Assembly: GCF_004368965.1 (NCBI RefSeq)
Contig: NZ_SORO01000002.1
Location: forward strand, 62,001 to 126,000
Source of the DNA: Leptospira meyeri
GTDB taxonomy: Bacteria; Spirochaetota; Leptospiria; Leptospirales; Leptospiraceae
DNA: 64,000 nucleotides
Reading direction: 5' to 3'
The notes below the pieces were generated by a model. The model made no database searches. It was not told where the DNA came from and worked only from the letters and a program-made list of their open reading frames with translations. Numbering within the stretch: position 1 is the stretch's first letter; the number at the start of each line of letters is the position of its first letter. Position numbers and translations under genes: made by a program. Positions 52,108 through 62,380 of this stretch are shown one piece after another.

Positions 52108-53688
52108 TTACTGTTCGACAGCTAAATCTGCGGCTTGTTTTTCCAAACTTAAAGTGTTTTCGCCAACTTTTCTAGCATTTATCACAACTTCCCTATTGAT
52201 TTCTTCCATTTTTTGAACAACAGCGATCATCTGGTCTTTATCTCGATTTAATACTTTTGATTCTGAATCCAACTCTCGTGAAATTGATTCGATTAAATCT
52301 AATGACTTCAAAACCTCGTTATTGATGTCCTTTTGAGAATTGATTTTATTTGTTGCCGTTCGGATCACTCCGCTCAAAAGCTCATATTTGGATTGGAGTG
52401 TTTCTGTTTGTTTCAGGGATACAGAAGCAAGTTCAGTCCCTTCTTGAATAAACCGATTGGAATTGGTAATGATTTTTTTAATTTTAGTGGCGTTTTCATT
52501 CGAATTTTCCGCTAATTTTGCGACTTCTTGCGCAACAACGGCAAATCCCCTCCCATGTTCTCCTGCTCTTGCAGCTTCAATCGATGCGTTCAAAGCAAGT
52601 AAGTTTGTACGATCGGCAATTTCTGCCATAATATCGTTTACTTCGCTCACTTCTTTTTGGGATTCATTTACCGATCGAAGTCTTTCTTCTAAGTTCTGAA
52701 CGGTCTCGGAAAGCACATTACTCCTGTCCTGAAAGTCGCTCATATTAGAGTTCAACTCTTCAACAACTGTTCCAATTTCTGAAATGCTCAGTTTTAACGT
52801 ATCCGATTTATGGTTTAACAAGGTAATTTGGTTATGTTGTTTTCCAATGTTGTCTACAGAAGACTGAATACTTTCCGAAAAGGAAGAAACAAAATCTGTT
52901 AACTCATGAATCGATTTATCTTGTGATTCAATTTGAAAATTAAAATCCGTAGTGATTTCACGAATTGATTTTAGAGTTTTAAATAGTTCGGAACCAATTT
53001 TGACCAAATCACGATTCAGGTCATCAGCTGTGGCTCTTTCCAACTCCGCAATTTTTTGTCTTTCTTCCGATTCATTTTTGATTTCGTTTAACAGATTAAG
53101 GACCGCAGAAGTTAAATATCCGAAACAAATCAAAAATAAAATCTTAAAAACTTCATTTGAAATACCAATTGTATCTTTTTGACTTTGAAATCCTTCAGTT
53201 TCTTTGAATTGAACCCCTTGTCCATAACCAATTACAAGAATTAAGATCAAACAAAAAGCTGAATAGAAAGTACTCATGAGGAGAGTTCGTTTCGAAAACA
53301 AAAACGCCGAATACACTACATAAAAATAATATAACACATAAAGTGTTGGAGACTTAATTAAATCGGCAGCGACTCCACTCCCGCCAAGTAACCCTGAAGC
53401 TGTTACAGCAAACAGAACCGTAATGTCCATAAGGATCAAAACCTTAGGAAAGAATGCATTTAACTTTTCCTTCTTAAATAAATAAGCCTGGAGGCCCCCA
53501 TACAAAAACATACAAGAGATCCCCACTAAGTAACTTGTTGTTTGTAATGTAGTGGAGGTTTTATAAGAGCCAAGAGTGGCGATGATATAGAATCCAGCCA
53601 AAAGAAACCTGACTCGATTCACATACACAGGACCCAATTCCACCCAGTTCTTTTTTGTTTTTATAGATTCTAAACTAGTTCTCGACAT
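52108..53688 (-). CDS. Membrane methyl-accepting-chemotaxis-like signalling protein
   Basis: 526 residues. About six hydrophobic segments fill residues 25-200 with no large periplasmic loop, so the signal may come from within the membrane. There is no HAMP domain. A coiled-coil region follows, with the conserved MCP hairpin tip [39 protein letters not shown], quoted only as positions near 350-390 of the protein with E-I-A-D, N-L-L-A-L-N and G-R-G-F-A-V-V-A as key residues. It should contact CheA/CheW. It heads the caspase-kelch unit. Confidence 0.88.
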   Translation of the reverse strand: MSRTSLESIKTKKNWVELGPVYVNRVRFLLAGFYIIATLGSYKTSTTLQTTSYLVGISCMFLYGGLQAYLFKKEKLNAFFPKVLILMDITVLFAVTASGLLGGSGVAADLIKSPTLYVLYYFYVVYSAFLFSKRTLLMSTFYSAFCLILILVIGYGQGVQFKETEGFQSQKDTIGISNEVFKILFLICFGYLTSAVLNLLNEIKNESEERQKIAELERATADDLNRDLVKIGSELFKTLKSIREITTDFNFQIESQDKSIHELTDFVSSFSESIQSSVDNIGKQHNQITLLNHKSDTLKLSISEIGTVVEELNSNMSDFQDRSNVLSETVQNLEERLRSVNESQKEVSEVNDIMAEIADRTNLLALNASIEAARAGEHGRGFAVVAQEVAKLAENSNENATKIKKIITNSNRFIQEGTELASVSLKQTETLQSKYELLSGVIRTATNKINSQKDINNEVLKSLDLIESISRELDSESKVLNRDKDQMIAVVQKMEEINREVVINARKVGENTLSLEKQAADLAVEQ

Positions 53689-53760
53689 AGGATGATGATC
53701 GGGAAACGAAAGCGAATGGGAAGTGATTTTCTTTTTTTACTGTCTGAAAACAAAAGTCTG

Positions 53761-53790
53761 TTGACAAAATATAGTTTAATATCAAACTAT
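53761..53790 (+). promoter_or_regulatory. Promoter with palindromic operator of pirin gene
   Basis: TTGACA (53761-53766) is followed by AACTAT (53785-53790) at 18 bases. ATAGTTT (53771-53777) and AAACTAT (53784-53790) are inverted around AATATC, overlapping spacer and -10. Similar TAGTTTGATATCAAACTA sites are bound by MarR-type or related redox regulators in other bacteria; no such regulator is in the window. Confidence 0.5.
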
Positions 53791-53795
53791 TCAAT

Positions 53796-54533
53796 ATGGA
53801 AACAATAAAACCAAACAACAACTCCTTAGGAAAAAAAATCCATCCCGCAAAAGAACGTGGGCATGTTAATTTCGGTTGGTTGGATAGCCATCACTCCTTT
53901 AGCTTTGGCCATTGGTACAATCCCGAAAAAACTAACTTTGGAGCTCTCCGTGTACTCAATGATGACATAGTAGAACCAAGCATGGGGTTTGGCACACACC
54001 CTCATCAAAATATGGAAATCGTTTCGATCCCTCTCTTTGGAGAGTTGGCACATAAGGATAGTACAGGTACGAATGGTATCATCCGTACGGGAGACGTCCA
54101 AATCATGTCTGCAGGTTCAGGAATCCAACATTCGGAATTCAATCATAGTAGCGAAAAGAAGGTAAATTTTTTGCAAATTTGGATCCTTCCAAAAGTGGGA
54201 GGGATCGAACCAAGGTATGCACAAAAAACGTTTTCGGAGGCTGGCCGAGTGAATCGATTCCAAACGGTTGTTTCTCCCATTGATGAAGAAGCTGTTTGGA
54301 TCAACCAAGATGCTTATTTTTCTTTGGCAACACTTGATCCAGGAAAAGAACTCTCTTATTCCGTACATGCACCAGATCAAGGGATCTTCACGTTTCTCAT
54401 CAATGGCAAATTAAAAGTAGAGGATACAATACTCGAACGCAGAGACGCCGTTGGGTATTGGGGGAAAGAAAATTACAAATTTCAGGCGGAAGTGAAATCG
54501 GAAATACTTGTAATTGAAGTTCCGATGAAATGA
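53796..54533 (+). CDS. Pirin family protein
   Basis: 245 residues with the bicupin pirin fold. Metal ligands are visible as H-x-H in GFGTHPHQNMEIVS and further down as QHSE in AGSGIQHSEFN. Pirins bind iron; the YhhW/YhaK branch shows quercetinase activity or redox sensing. There is no nearby partner. The promoter contains a palindrome, suggesting repression by a redox-type regulator. A hairpin 12 bases after the stop may end the transcript. Confidence 0.92.
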   Translation: METIKPNNNSLGKKIHPAKERGHVNFGWLDSHHSFSFGHWYNPEKTNFGALRVLNDDIVEPSMGFGTHPHQNMEIVSIPLFGELAHKDSTGTNGIIRTGDVQIMSAGSGIQHSEFNHSSEKKVNFLQIWILPKVGGIEPRYAQKTFSEAGRVNRFQTVVSPIDEEAVWINQDAYFSLATLDPGKELSYSVHAPDQGIFTFLINGKLKVEDTILERRDAVGYWGKENYKFQAEVKSEILVIEVPMK

Positions 54534-54544
54534 AAAATTTTTTA

Positions 54545-54572
54545 CCGAATCGATTGCTTTAAATCGATTCGG
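54545..54572 (+). terminator. Hairpin downstream of pirin gene
   Basis: CCGAATCGATT (54545-54555) pairs perfectly with AATCGATTCGG (54562-54572) around a 6-base loop. Only a pyrimidine-rich stretch and no long T-run follows, so termination may be weak or the element may work otherwise. Confidence 0.55.
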
Positions 54573-54666
54573 GCCTGCTTCTTCCATTGACAGCCCGATC
54601 TAACTTTGTTGTAATCGTAAGGTTCCTACGAACGGAACACTTTTACAAAACAAGGATTTAACCTGA

Positions 54667-56349
54667 ATGAAACTAGATTTCAATAACTCCCGAATTAGAA
54701 TTTTAAATCAAATTTCACTTTTATCATTCATATTATTCTGCCAAAGCCCAAAGCCAATCCCATTATCTGAAAAACTCCCAGTTGAAGTGGAAAAAACATA
54801 TCAACATTCGAAACGAATCTCTGCGATTAAAAAACAGATGGCATTAAGTTATATCTACCCAAAAGATTTAAATAATCCCAAAGCATTTCAAAGAGCTGCT
54901 GTATTCGCGACAGAATCCTTCGAGAACCATATTCTATTACCGGAATCTTTTTATCTCAAGTACAAAGACTCAATTCAAGGAAAAATCGTTCAGAATGGAA
55001 AATTATCCAGCCTGGTAATCATTCAAAACCCAAACTTAGAAAATAAAGTAATGTTATCTGATTCGGTTGCATCACAACTTGAGGAAGAATTCACAAAGAT
55101 AACTTTTACACAAGATCTCTTGGAATCAGTATTGCAGGTTTTATACTCAGAAAATACAAATGATACTAATTGGCAGAATATTTTATATGCGGCATCGGAA
55201 GGCTACGTTTCTTCATTTTTAGGTTCTAGTATAATAAAACTTGAGAAATACGAAGACATTTTACAACCAAAAACAAATATATCGATTGATATCCCATTAA
55301 GAGAGACAAATTCAAAAAGAAAAATCATAACACCTTTGCAAGAATCTTCTTTTTTGAAAAAAATCGGCCTACAAAATGATGATGAATTACTAGCGATCAA
55401 TGGAAAACCTGTTCGTTATTTATCCATTCAAACAATCAACCATTTGCTTAATGGTAAGATTGGTTCTACAATCAGAGTAGATGTTGAGCGAAATCAAAAG
55501 TATAGTTTCGAAATTCTTTTAAAGGAAAACAAACCGACAGAACAAAAAATGGTAGAAGGTCAAATCTGGACGGGGAAATATAACTTCGTTTACATTAAAG
55601 TATTTGGATTTCTTAGGGATAATCAATCCAATGCCACTAATTTGATTAAGGAATATTATTCGACCTTAACGGAAGATGCAAAAAATAAAAATATCATGAT
55701 CCATGGTTTCATTTTAGACCTTCGCAATAATTCAGGAGGTTATTTAGACCAAATCATTGAATGTATGAGGATGTTTGTTCCAAATGGACTATTGCTCACT
55801 ACACAAACCTCTAAAGCACCAACAAATATGGTTTATGCTACTCAATCAACGATTACGGATTTACCATTGGTCGTTCTGATTAATGGGAATACCGGGTCAG
55901 GTTCTGAATTGATTGCAGGTGTAATCCAACACTATCGTCGAGGACTTATACTTGGTTCTAGATCTATAGGCCAGGGGCTTGTACACACTTTGAACAAAGT
56001 TTCTGGCGAAGACAGTTTACTCATCAAAATAACATCTAGCTTTTTGTACCTCCCTAATGGCAAAAAGTTCCACGAATCAGGGATTACACCTGACTTGTGG
56101 GTTTCAGATCAAAAAGAAGTGGATCCTAACTTTTTAGATGTTAAGAATAATATACAGGCCGATTCAGCGGCAGAATCTAAAGAAAAAAATCCGAAATTGG
56201 ATATCTCATCTATCAACAAATGGATGGAACAAAATGGCACAGCCAGTCAAAAAATCAAATCCGAGAAAGATAAAAATCACCTTCCAGATTTTCAATTGTA
56301 TCGCGCTCTCGATTTTTTTTCAGGTTATCTAGCCACTCAAGAAAAATGA
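54667..56349 (+). CDS. S41/PDZ lipoprotein with altered catalytic dyad
   Basis: 560 residues. Signal with lipobox ILFC near residue 24 (or 25). Charged region, then a PDZ-like domain about 220-290 (LQNDDELLAINGKPVRYLS), then an S41 peptidase core: FILDLRNNSGGYLDQIIE, NGNTGSGSELIAGV and SIGQGLVHTL. In active C-terminal processing peptidases the Ser (here Ser411) is followed after 25 residues by a Lys; here residue 436 is Gln. So the fold is kept but the usual Ser-Lys dyad is broken. It lies at the outer or inner membrane surface. Substrate unknown. Confidence 0.85.
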   Translation: MKLDFNNSRIRILNQISLLSFILFCQSPKPIPLSEKLPVEVEKTYQHSKRISAIKKQMALSYIYPKDLNNPKAFQRAAVFATESFENHILLPESFYLKYKDSIQGKIVQNGKLSSLVIIQNPNLENKVMLSDSVASQLEEEFTKITFTQDLLESVLQVLYSENTNDTNWQNILYAASEGYVSSFLGSSIIKLEKYEDILQPKTNISIDIPLRETNSKRKIITPLQESSFLKKIGLQNDDELLAINGKPVRYLSIQTINHLLNGKIGSTIRVDVERNQKYSFEILLKENKPTEQKMVEGQIWTGKYNFVYIKVFGFLRDNQSNATNLIKEYYSTLTEDAKNKNIMIHGFILDLRNNSGGYLDQIIECMRMFVPNGLLLTTQTSKAPTNMVYATQSTITDLPLVVLINGNTGSGSELIAGVIQHYRRGLILGSRSIGQGLVHTLNKVSGEDSLLIKITSSFLYLPNGKKFHESGITPDLWVSDQKEVDPNFLDVKNNIQADSAAESKEKNPKLDISSINKWMEQNGTASQKIKSEKDKNHLPDFQLYRALDFFSGYLATQEK

Positions 56350-56402
56350 ATACGCACCACTGATTTTTAGAAAATAACTTCAGCTAAATTCTATAGAAAT
56401 AT

Positions 56403-57829
56403 CTAAAATGTATGACCAATGTCCACATAAAACAATTGGTCTTCTCTAGAATAAGCATAGTCAAATAGGATTACGGTTGCTTGGTTCCAAATCAGTCGTA
56501 GTCCCACCCCACGCGCATGTTTATAATCAAGTGTGTTTACGTCCCTGAGTTTATCCCAAACTCGGCCCACATCGTAAAATGGAACAATGCTCAATTGGAA
56601 AAACTGATCCCAAAGCGAAAAACTTCCCACTCTATATCTAAGTTCCAAATTATAAAACCCTATGACAGGTCCAAAAAACCGTTCTTGTCTATACCCACGA
56701 AGCGTATTCTGTCCACCTAGAGCACCAAACGGACCATCAATAGAAAAAAGATAACGATATTCAAAAAACGGGACTTCTCCCTCAATTTTGGTGAGTGCTA
56801 CACGTTGTGCGATCACAAACTCTTCAAAGAGTTTCGGGAAGGGTTGGTAAAAGTTCTTAGCCTGTGCAAAGTGTCTTATATAATTAAAATCTGATCCAAT
56901 CGTTCTTTCTGCTTTATTAATATTGTATTCAATGAGCCAACCCCTATCGGGATCTGGCTCATAATCTCTGGTATCGTAAGCGATGCCCGCACGTACATAG
57001 TTTAAGTTCCCACCATTCACACCGATGATTTTTCCTGAACTTGCATCCTCAGTGAGTTTTGAACTATCTTCAATGGCAGGTACTCGCAGATTCGTAAGGG
57101 GCTCTCTACCTTCAGTGGATGTTCCATCATACCGCCTAACAGTATTTTTTGAAAACTCAACTCCCCCCAAACTCTGAAAACTTGGAAAATTGTTTTGTCT
57201 GCGGCAAATTGTCCATATGTCGTATCAAATTGATAATCATGATAATGCTGATTGGAAGTAAATTCCTTCCCTGGACCACGATTGCGGGTATATGAATTAG
57301 CATTTTCAAAGTCGGAGTATGTAGCATTGCGAGTGATTCGACTTCCATCCACATTTCTATCTTTAAAATAAAGTGGCTCTAAACTTTCAGTTCCCACACC
57401 AAAATATTGATTATAGAAACTTGCATCATGCCCTACATAAGCTCTCAAACGAAATGCAGTATCTGCAAAATAAGGAGCATCCCATGCTAGATAATTATTT
57501 TGAGTTCCACGATTGGTTCTGTAAATTCCCACGTTGAACATATGTTCGTAGGGGGTGTATTTAAAAGAAGAATCAGCTTTGGTTCCGTTATAAAAAATAT
57601 TGGCTAAGATCCCAAGACCTGAGCCATTGACTGCATCATTCCCAAACAAAGGAAGACCAGTAGCATACCAGCCCTCTTTTTTGTTGGCCAGTTCCTTCTC
57701 GTCTAACTTCTTAAATTCACCAAGCCATTCCGGTACATCTGACTTTCTTTCTTCTGCATCGATTCCCCAAGGAATGGAGATCCCTATTGATAAAGATACC
57801 AACAAGGAAATCAGATTCCGGTAGTGCAT
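56403..57829 (-). pseudogene. Omp85-type outer-membrane protein, split by a frameshift
   Basis: Read together, two overlapping frames (57829-57017 and 57170-56403) give one protein of about 475 residues: signal peptide at MHYRNLISLLVSLSIGISIPWGIDA, beta strands of a barrel, and a C-terminal BamA/TamA-like region (GALGGQNTLRGYRQERFFGP, SIVPFYDVGRVWDK, ending YVDIGHTF). The shift is at a run of six C (57163-57168; G6 in the coding strand); one more G would join FRVWG to GVEFSKN. It may be a sequencing error, a real broken gene or a phase-variable switch. Function: barrel protein with possible polypeptide or lipid transport role. Confidence 0.85.
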
Positions 57830-57835
57830 GAGAAA

Positions 57836-59269
57836 TTATTTTACTTCGCGGACTTGGATGGTTTCGACTCGCTCTTCACCAGCAATAATATCGGAAAGTA
57901 TGACTACTTTTTCTCCCATTTGGAGGTATCCATTGTTCACAAGAGTTTGGATGGCAAGTTTGATTGTTTTTTCTGGATCAGAAGAAAAATCCACACGATA
58001 TGGAATGACCCCTCTTGTTAACCAAAGTTTTCGTCTAACTGACGTCATATTTGTAAATGCATGGACAATTGGATATTTTGGGTGAAAAGATGCCAAATTA
58101 TTGGCCGTGATACCCCGACGAGTGATGGCAATGATGGCATGTGCCTGCATGGAATCAGCCAAATTTGCGGCCGAACGCGCCATCTCCTCTTTTTGGTCTT
58201 TCGGTTTTCTTTGGGCAGCGAGACCTAAGTTGATCGACATCTCCATACGACGGGCAATTTTATCCAACATTTCAACACATCTAACAGGAAATTTCCCCAT
58301 AGCGGTTTCACCGGATAACATAATCGCATCGGCTTCTTCATACACAGCATTGGCAACATCGGTCACTTCCGCTCTAGTAGGAGATGCATTTTGAATCATA
58401 GATTCCAATAAGTGAGTCGCAACGATCACTCGTTTGCCTTCTTCTTGACAACGTTTGATGATCCTCCTTTGGACAATCGGAAGTTCTTCGATTTCGATCT
58501 CAACACCCAAATCTCCTCGAGCTACCATAATCCCATCAGACTCACGAATGATGGCATCTAGATTTTTTAAACCTTCTTGGTCTTCAATTTTTGCAATGAT
58601 TTGTGCATGGTGATTTTTTTCATCAATGATCCCTCGCAGTTGGATCACGTCTTCTGGAGTACGGACAAAAGACAAGGCCACAAAATCAATATCCTCTTCC
58701 AAACCGAAAAGAATATCTTTTAAGTCTTTGGGAGTGATAGAAGGTAAATTGACTCGGATCCCTGGCAAATTGATATGTTTTCTAGATCCGAGTTTCCCGC
58801 CATCTAACACTGTACAAACGAGCTCGTTCTCGCGAATCTCTTGCACAGCTAAGTTAATGAGCCCGTTGTCAACAGTTACTTTATCACCAACTTTCAAATC
58901 TTTTACAATATCACGATAATTCACAAAAACACTTTGTGCTTCTGCTTCCATTCCCGGAATGATATGAAATGTAAAGGTTTCCCCAACTTTTAAGTGGAGA
59001 TCGTTCTGGACATCGCCAGTTCGAATTTCCGGCCCTTGTGTATCAAGGAGGATAGAAATTGGTTGTTTATGTAATTCATCTTTATTTAAAGACTTAATAA
59101 TACGAATGATCTTTCTATGAAACTCATGATCTCCATGACTCATATTAATTCGTGCAATGTTCATCCCAGCCAAAGCTAAACTTCGGATCATTTCTTTGGA
59201 GGCAGTCGCAGGACCAATGGTGCAAACGATTTTTGTTTTTCGAGCTCTTAGTTGTTCAATAGCAGGCAT
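57836..59269 (-). CDS. pyk: Pyruvate kinase
   Basis: 477 residues, the usual size. N-terminal [28 protein letters not shown], active-site [13 protein letters not shown] with the catalytic Lys, and [15 protein letters not shown] (Mg/substrate binding). The C-terminal domain holds [17 protein letters not shown]. It makes ATP and pyruvate from phosphoenolpyruvate and ADP at the end of glycolysis. The upstream 667-residue gene ends 4 bases before its start, so the two may be co-transcribed. Confidence 0.97.
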   Translation of the reverse strand: MPAIEQLRARKTKIVCTIGPATASKEMIRSLALAGMNIARINMSHGDHEFHRKIIRIIKSLNKDELHKQPISILLDTQGPEIRTGDVQNDLHLKVGETFTFHIIPGMEAEAQSVFVNYRDIVKDLKVGDKVTVDNGLINLAVQEIRENELVCTVLDGGKLGSRKHINLPGIRVNLPSITPKDLKDILFGLEEDIDFVALSFVRTPEDVIQLRGIIDEKNHHAQIIAKIEDQEGLKNLDAIIRESDGIMVARGDLGVEIEIEELPIVQRRIIKRCQEEGKRVIVATHLLESMIQNASPTRAEVTDVANAVYEEADAIMLSGETAMGKFPVRCVEMLDKIARRMEMSINLGLAAQRKPKDQKEEMARSAANLADSMQAHAIIAITRRGITANNLASFHPKYPIVHAFTNMTSVRRKLWLTRGVIPYRVDFSSDPEKTIKLAIQTLVNNGYLQMGEKVVILSDIIAGEERVETIQVREVK

Positions 59270-59273
59270 AATT

Positions 59274-61277
59274 TTAAGGTTTCAACCGGGGTAAGATTCT
59301 ATTCAGAAAGTCTAATTGCGATTCCGCAATGTCAAATTTCTCTTGGTTTGGAAATTTTTCGCTTCGTTGGCGGTCACTTTCGGCAGTCACTTTGTCCAAA
59401 AGTTTTTTGCCATGTCTTTTTAGATACCCAGTCGATACAAGAATCGGCCAAGGGAATTTTTCCCTTTGGTTTCGAATCGGGAAACTATAGATTTCTTTTC
59501 CGCCAAATTTCTTTAAGAAAAAGATCAAATTTTCTTCTGTAAACTTTCCATTTAATTTAGAAAGTACATACTCGCGATCTGGATACACTCCAAACTCCCA
59601 AGCCTCATCTAGAATACGAATGATGGATTCAATGGACTCTTTCCATTTTTTTTCTTCTTCCGGACTTCCTTGTTTTACCGATTCACCAGAATCTTCTTCT
59701 CCGCCGTTAAAGGCAGAAGTCGAAGCTGCAACCTGCTGTGACTGTTTGGATTTTTTTTCAGCATCTTTCTCAGCTTCTTCTCGCTCTCTCAAACGAGCCT
59801 TTACTAAACGTTCTTTCTCTTGAGATATCTTTTTGGCTTTTTGACTCGCCAAATCCTTGTTTAATTGTTGTTGCAAACGTGCTTTGATGGGTGGAATTTC
59901 AAATTTATGAACCGTCATGCTACCCATGATCATTCGCCAAATCCTTGTAAAAAATGGGAGGAATTGAAATAGGCTTTGTGCCTCAATTTCTTCCAACAAT
60001 CGTTTTGGGCTTTCATCATTCAAATGAAGAGTCACATTCATTTGATTTAAAACTCGGATTTCTAAATCAGAATGTTTGATTTGAAAAGTTCTTTTTGCCG
60101 ACTCAATGGCCTGGGGGATACAGGATTTGTGCAAGATAAATTCGTTATAAATCTTATTATCCGCATACTCAGTATATAAAAGTTCTGGCTGTGAGAGAAG
60201 TGCTGCTCGAAATTCATCTGTTAATGGTTCACCGCTAACGCGAAGCAAATTAACCTCAACAATTCGCCCAGCCTCAGCAAGAAAAGCCATCAAATCATCG
60301 ACTTGTTGTTTGCGTTTTTGTTTTTCTTCTCTTTCTTTATCTTTTTCAATAATCTCATTTAACACCAAACACTCTTCAATCAGAGTTTTTTGGTCTCCAT
60401 AAGAATCATTCATGTATCCTTTAATTTCTGTTAAAAGGTTACGAGGAGAACTCCATGAATCTTCGGTTACCTCTCCCATAACTCCTAAATTCTTTAAAGC
60501 AGGATAAATGGTATTTTTCGTATAATCAATATAACCCTCATAACGATCCGCAATCTCGGATGGTTTGTTATACAGAAAAACACTTTTGTTTGCAGGTCTC
60601 GAAGCGGCATCATTTCGGAAAAAAAACAAAATCTTATCATCCACCAATTGTTTCAAAATTGGTTTCAAATGGATGATGATCGTAGTATCCTTTTGCACTT
60701 TTGTTTTATCATAGGGGCACTGAAATAAGTTTCCAATTTCAGTAGATGCATAGGTATCAAACAAACGGTTGGAATCAACAGCCGCCTTAATTACTTTCCG
60801 CATTTTTTCTTTCCCTACGTACTTTCTTTTTTCATTGAACCATCCTTTAATGGCCGCAGTAGAAAGTTCATTAAGTCCCAATGCATAACGAAAAGCAGTT
60901 CCTCCATCCGAAGTAGTAGGCCTTGCAAATACGGTGTTGTGTTTGAGAAAGGTCTTCGGATTTTCAGGGTCCCCTGGCTCATTTGGGTGAAATTCCAAAA
61001 CATTTAATTTTCTAATGATTGCAGGATTCTGTTTGTAGCTGAGATCGATCACATAGTTTTCTGTTCGATCACGATCAATAGAACTATCTCGTTCGATTTG
61101 CTCTACATTAGGCAGAACTTTGTTTTGTAAAAACTTGTCAGTCCACTCAAAGATCACCAATAGAACTTTATAAATTCCTTTGTAGGAAAAGTCCCCCCGT
61201 GAATCCATAGCCTGTACTTTTTGCAGACAGGCAGTGTAATCCATTACTTTTAATTCCGGGAGGTTGGGATCTAACAT
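59274..61277 (-). CDS. Large protein of unknown function, possibly Leptospira-specific
   Basis: 667 residues, no signal or membrane segment. N-terminal about 500 residues mix helices and short strands with no domain I recognise. A strongly charged coiled-coil stretch (about 485-545, with [22 protein letters not shown]) and a Ser/Gln/Gly linker precede a C-terminal helical part of about 110 residues. It lies 16 bases after asd and 4 bases before pyk. The conserved-looking composition suggests a structural or regulatory role, but I have no evidence. Confidence 0.75.
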   Translation of the reverse strand: MLDPNLPELKVMDYTACLQKVQAMDSRGDFSYKGIYKVLLVIFEWTDKFLQNKVLPNVEQIERDSSIDRDRTENYVIDLSYKQNPAIIRKLNVLEFHPNEPGDPENPKTFLKHNTVFARPTTSDGGTAFRYALGLNELSTAAIKGWFNEKRKYVGKEKMRKVIKAAVDSNRLFDTYASTEIGNLFQCPYDKTKVQKDTTIIIHLKPILKQLVDDKILFFFRNDAASRPANKSVFLYNKPSEIADRYEGYIDYTKNTIYPALKNLGVMGEVTEDSWSSPRNLLTEIKGYMNDSYGDQKTLIEECLVLNEIIEKDKEREEKQKRKQQVDDLMAFLAEAGRIVEVNLLRVSGEPLTDEFRAALLSQPELLYTEYADNKIYNEFILHKSCIPQAIESAKRTFQIKHSDLEIRVLNQMNVTLHLNDESPKRLLEEIEAQSLFQFLPFFTRIWRMIMGSMTVHKFEIPPIKARLQQQLNKDLASQKAKKISQEKERLVKARLREREEAEKDAEKKSKQSQQVAASTSAFNGGEEDSGESVKQGSPEEEKKWKESIESIIRILDEAWEFGVYPDREYVLSKLNGKFTEENLIFFLKKFGGKEIYSFPIRNQREKFPWPILVSTGYLKRHGKKLLDKVTAESDRQRSEKFPNQEKFDIAESQLDFLNRILPRLKP

Positions 61278-61293
61278 TTACGTAGTAAATTCC

Positions 61294-62343
61294 TTAGTTA
61301 AAAAATCCTTTTTTGTACAATAACTCTGCATTCAAAATGGCAGCTCCAGCAGCACCTCGAATCGTGTTATGCGAAAGTACTACCCATTTCCAATCCAAAA
61401 TTGGATCTTCCCTTAGCCTTCCGACAACAGTTGTCATCCCTTTGCCAGTCTCTAAATCCAGACGAGGTTGTGGCCGATCATTTTCTTCGCGATAGAGAAT
61501 AGCCGGGTTTGGTGCAAACGGCAATCCCAATTTCTGCGGTTCCCCTTGAAAATCGGCCCAAACCTTAAGAATCTCTTCTTTTTTTGGTTTTTTATCAAAA
61601 GAAACAGAAACACAAACGGTATGGCCATCAAAAACCGGAACACGGTTACAATGGGCAGAAATTTTGAAATCTGCTGGTTTGATGATTCCCGCCTCAACAG
61701 TTCCCAAACATTTTTGCGGTTCCACTTCTGCTTTATCTTCTTCTCCACCAATATAAGGAACCACATTCCCAAGAATGTCCATGGTTGGAACCCCAGGATA
61801 TCCCGCACCCGAAATGGCCTGCATTGAGAATAACATAACAGACTTTAAACCAAAAGTATCCATAAGCGGTTTTAATGAGATAGTGACTCCCATAATGGTA
61901 CAATTGGAATTAGTAATGATTTTTCCTTTGGTCTTTTGGAACTGTAGAACATCCAGATGATGTGCATTCACTTCCGCAGAAAGAATCGGGACATTCGGAT
62001 CCATTCTATGGTTCTTCGAATTGGAAAGAACCATAACTCCTGCTTCTGCATAAGCAGTTTCTACTTCTCCCGCAATGGATGCATCCAGACCACTGAACAC
62101 AAGTTGCACGCCCTTGGTCACTTCAGGATTTGGTAACGTAATGATAATGTCTTTTGCATAAGCAGGGATATCGGATGAAATCTTCCAACGAGATTTCATT
62201 ACCTCACCATAAGTTTGGCCGGCACTTTTCTCAGAAGCTGCCAAATGAGTCACCGTAAAATAAGGGTGATTCTCCAAAAGTTGAATGAATCTTTGACCGA
62301 CGGAACCTGTTGCTCCCAGGACTCCAACTTTGATTTTTTCCAT
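61294..62343 (-). CDS. asd: Aspartate-semialdehyde dehydrogenase (archaeal-type)
   Basis: 349 residues. NADP motif [17 protein letters not shown], catalytic Cys in [10 protein letters not shown], and the active-site His region [17 protein letters not shown]. The sequence follows the archaeal/fungal Asd branch rather than that of E. coli. It reduces aspartyl phosphate to the semialdehyde for lysine/diaminopimelate, threonine and methionine synthesis. The downstream neighbour starts 16 bases after its stop. Nothing odd seen. Confidence 0.95.
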   Translation of the reverse strand: MEKIKVGVLGATGSVGQRFIQLLENHPYFTVTHLAASEKSAGQTYGEVMKSRWKISSDIPAYAKDIIITLPNPEVTKGVQLVFSGLDASIAGEVETAYAEAGVMVLSNSKNHRMDPNVPILSAEVNAHHLDVLQFQKTKGKIITNSNCTIMGVTISLKPLMDTFGLKSVMLFSMQAISGAGYPGVPTMDILGNVVPYIGGEEDKAEVEPQKCLGTVEAGIIKPADFKISAHCNRVPVFDGHTVCVSVSFDKKPKKEEILKVWADFQGEPQKLGLPFAPNPAILYREENDRPQPRLDLETGKGMTTVVGRLREDPILDWKWVVLSHNTIRGAAGAAILNAELLYKKGFFN

Positions 62344-62380
62344 AAAATTCCTTAACTAATTGTAAGGATTGAAAAACATC

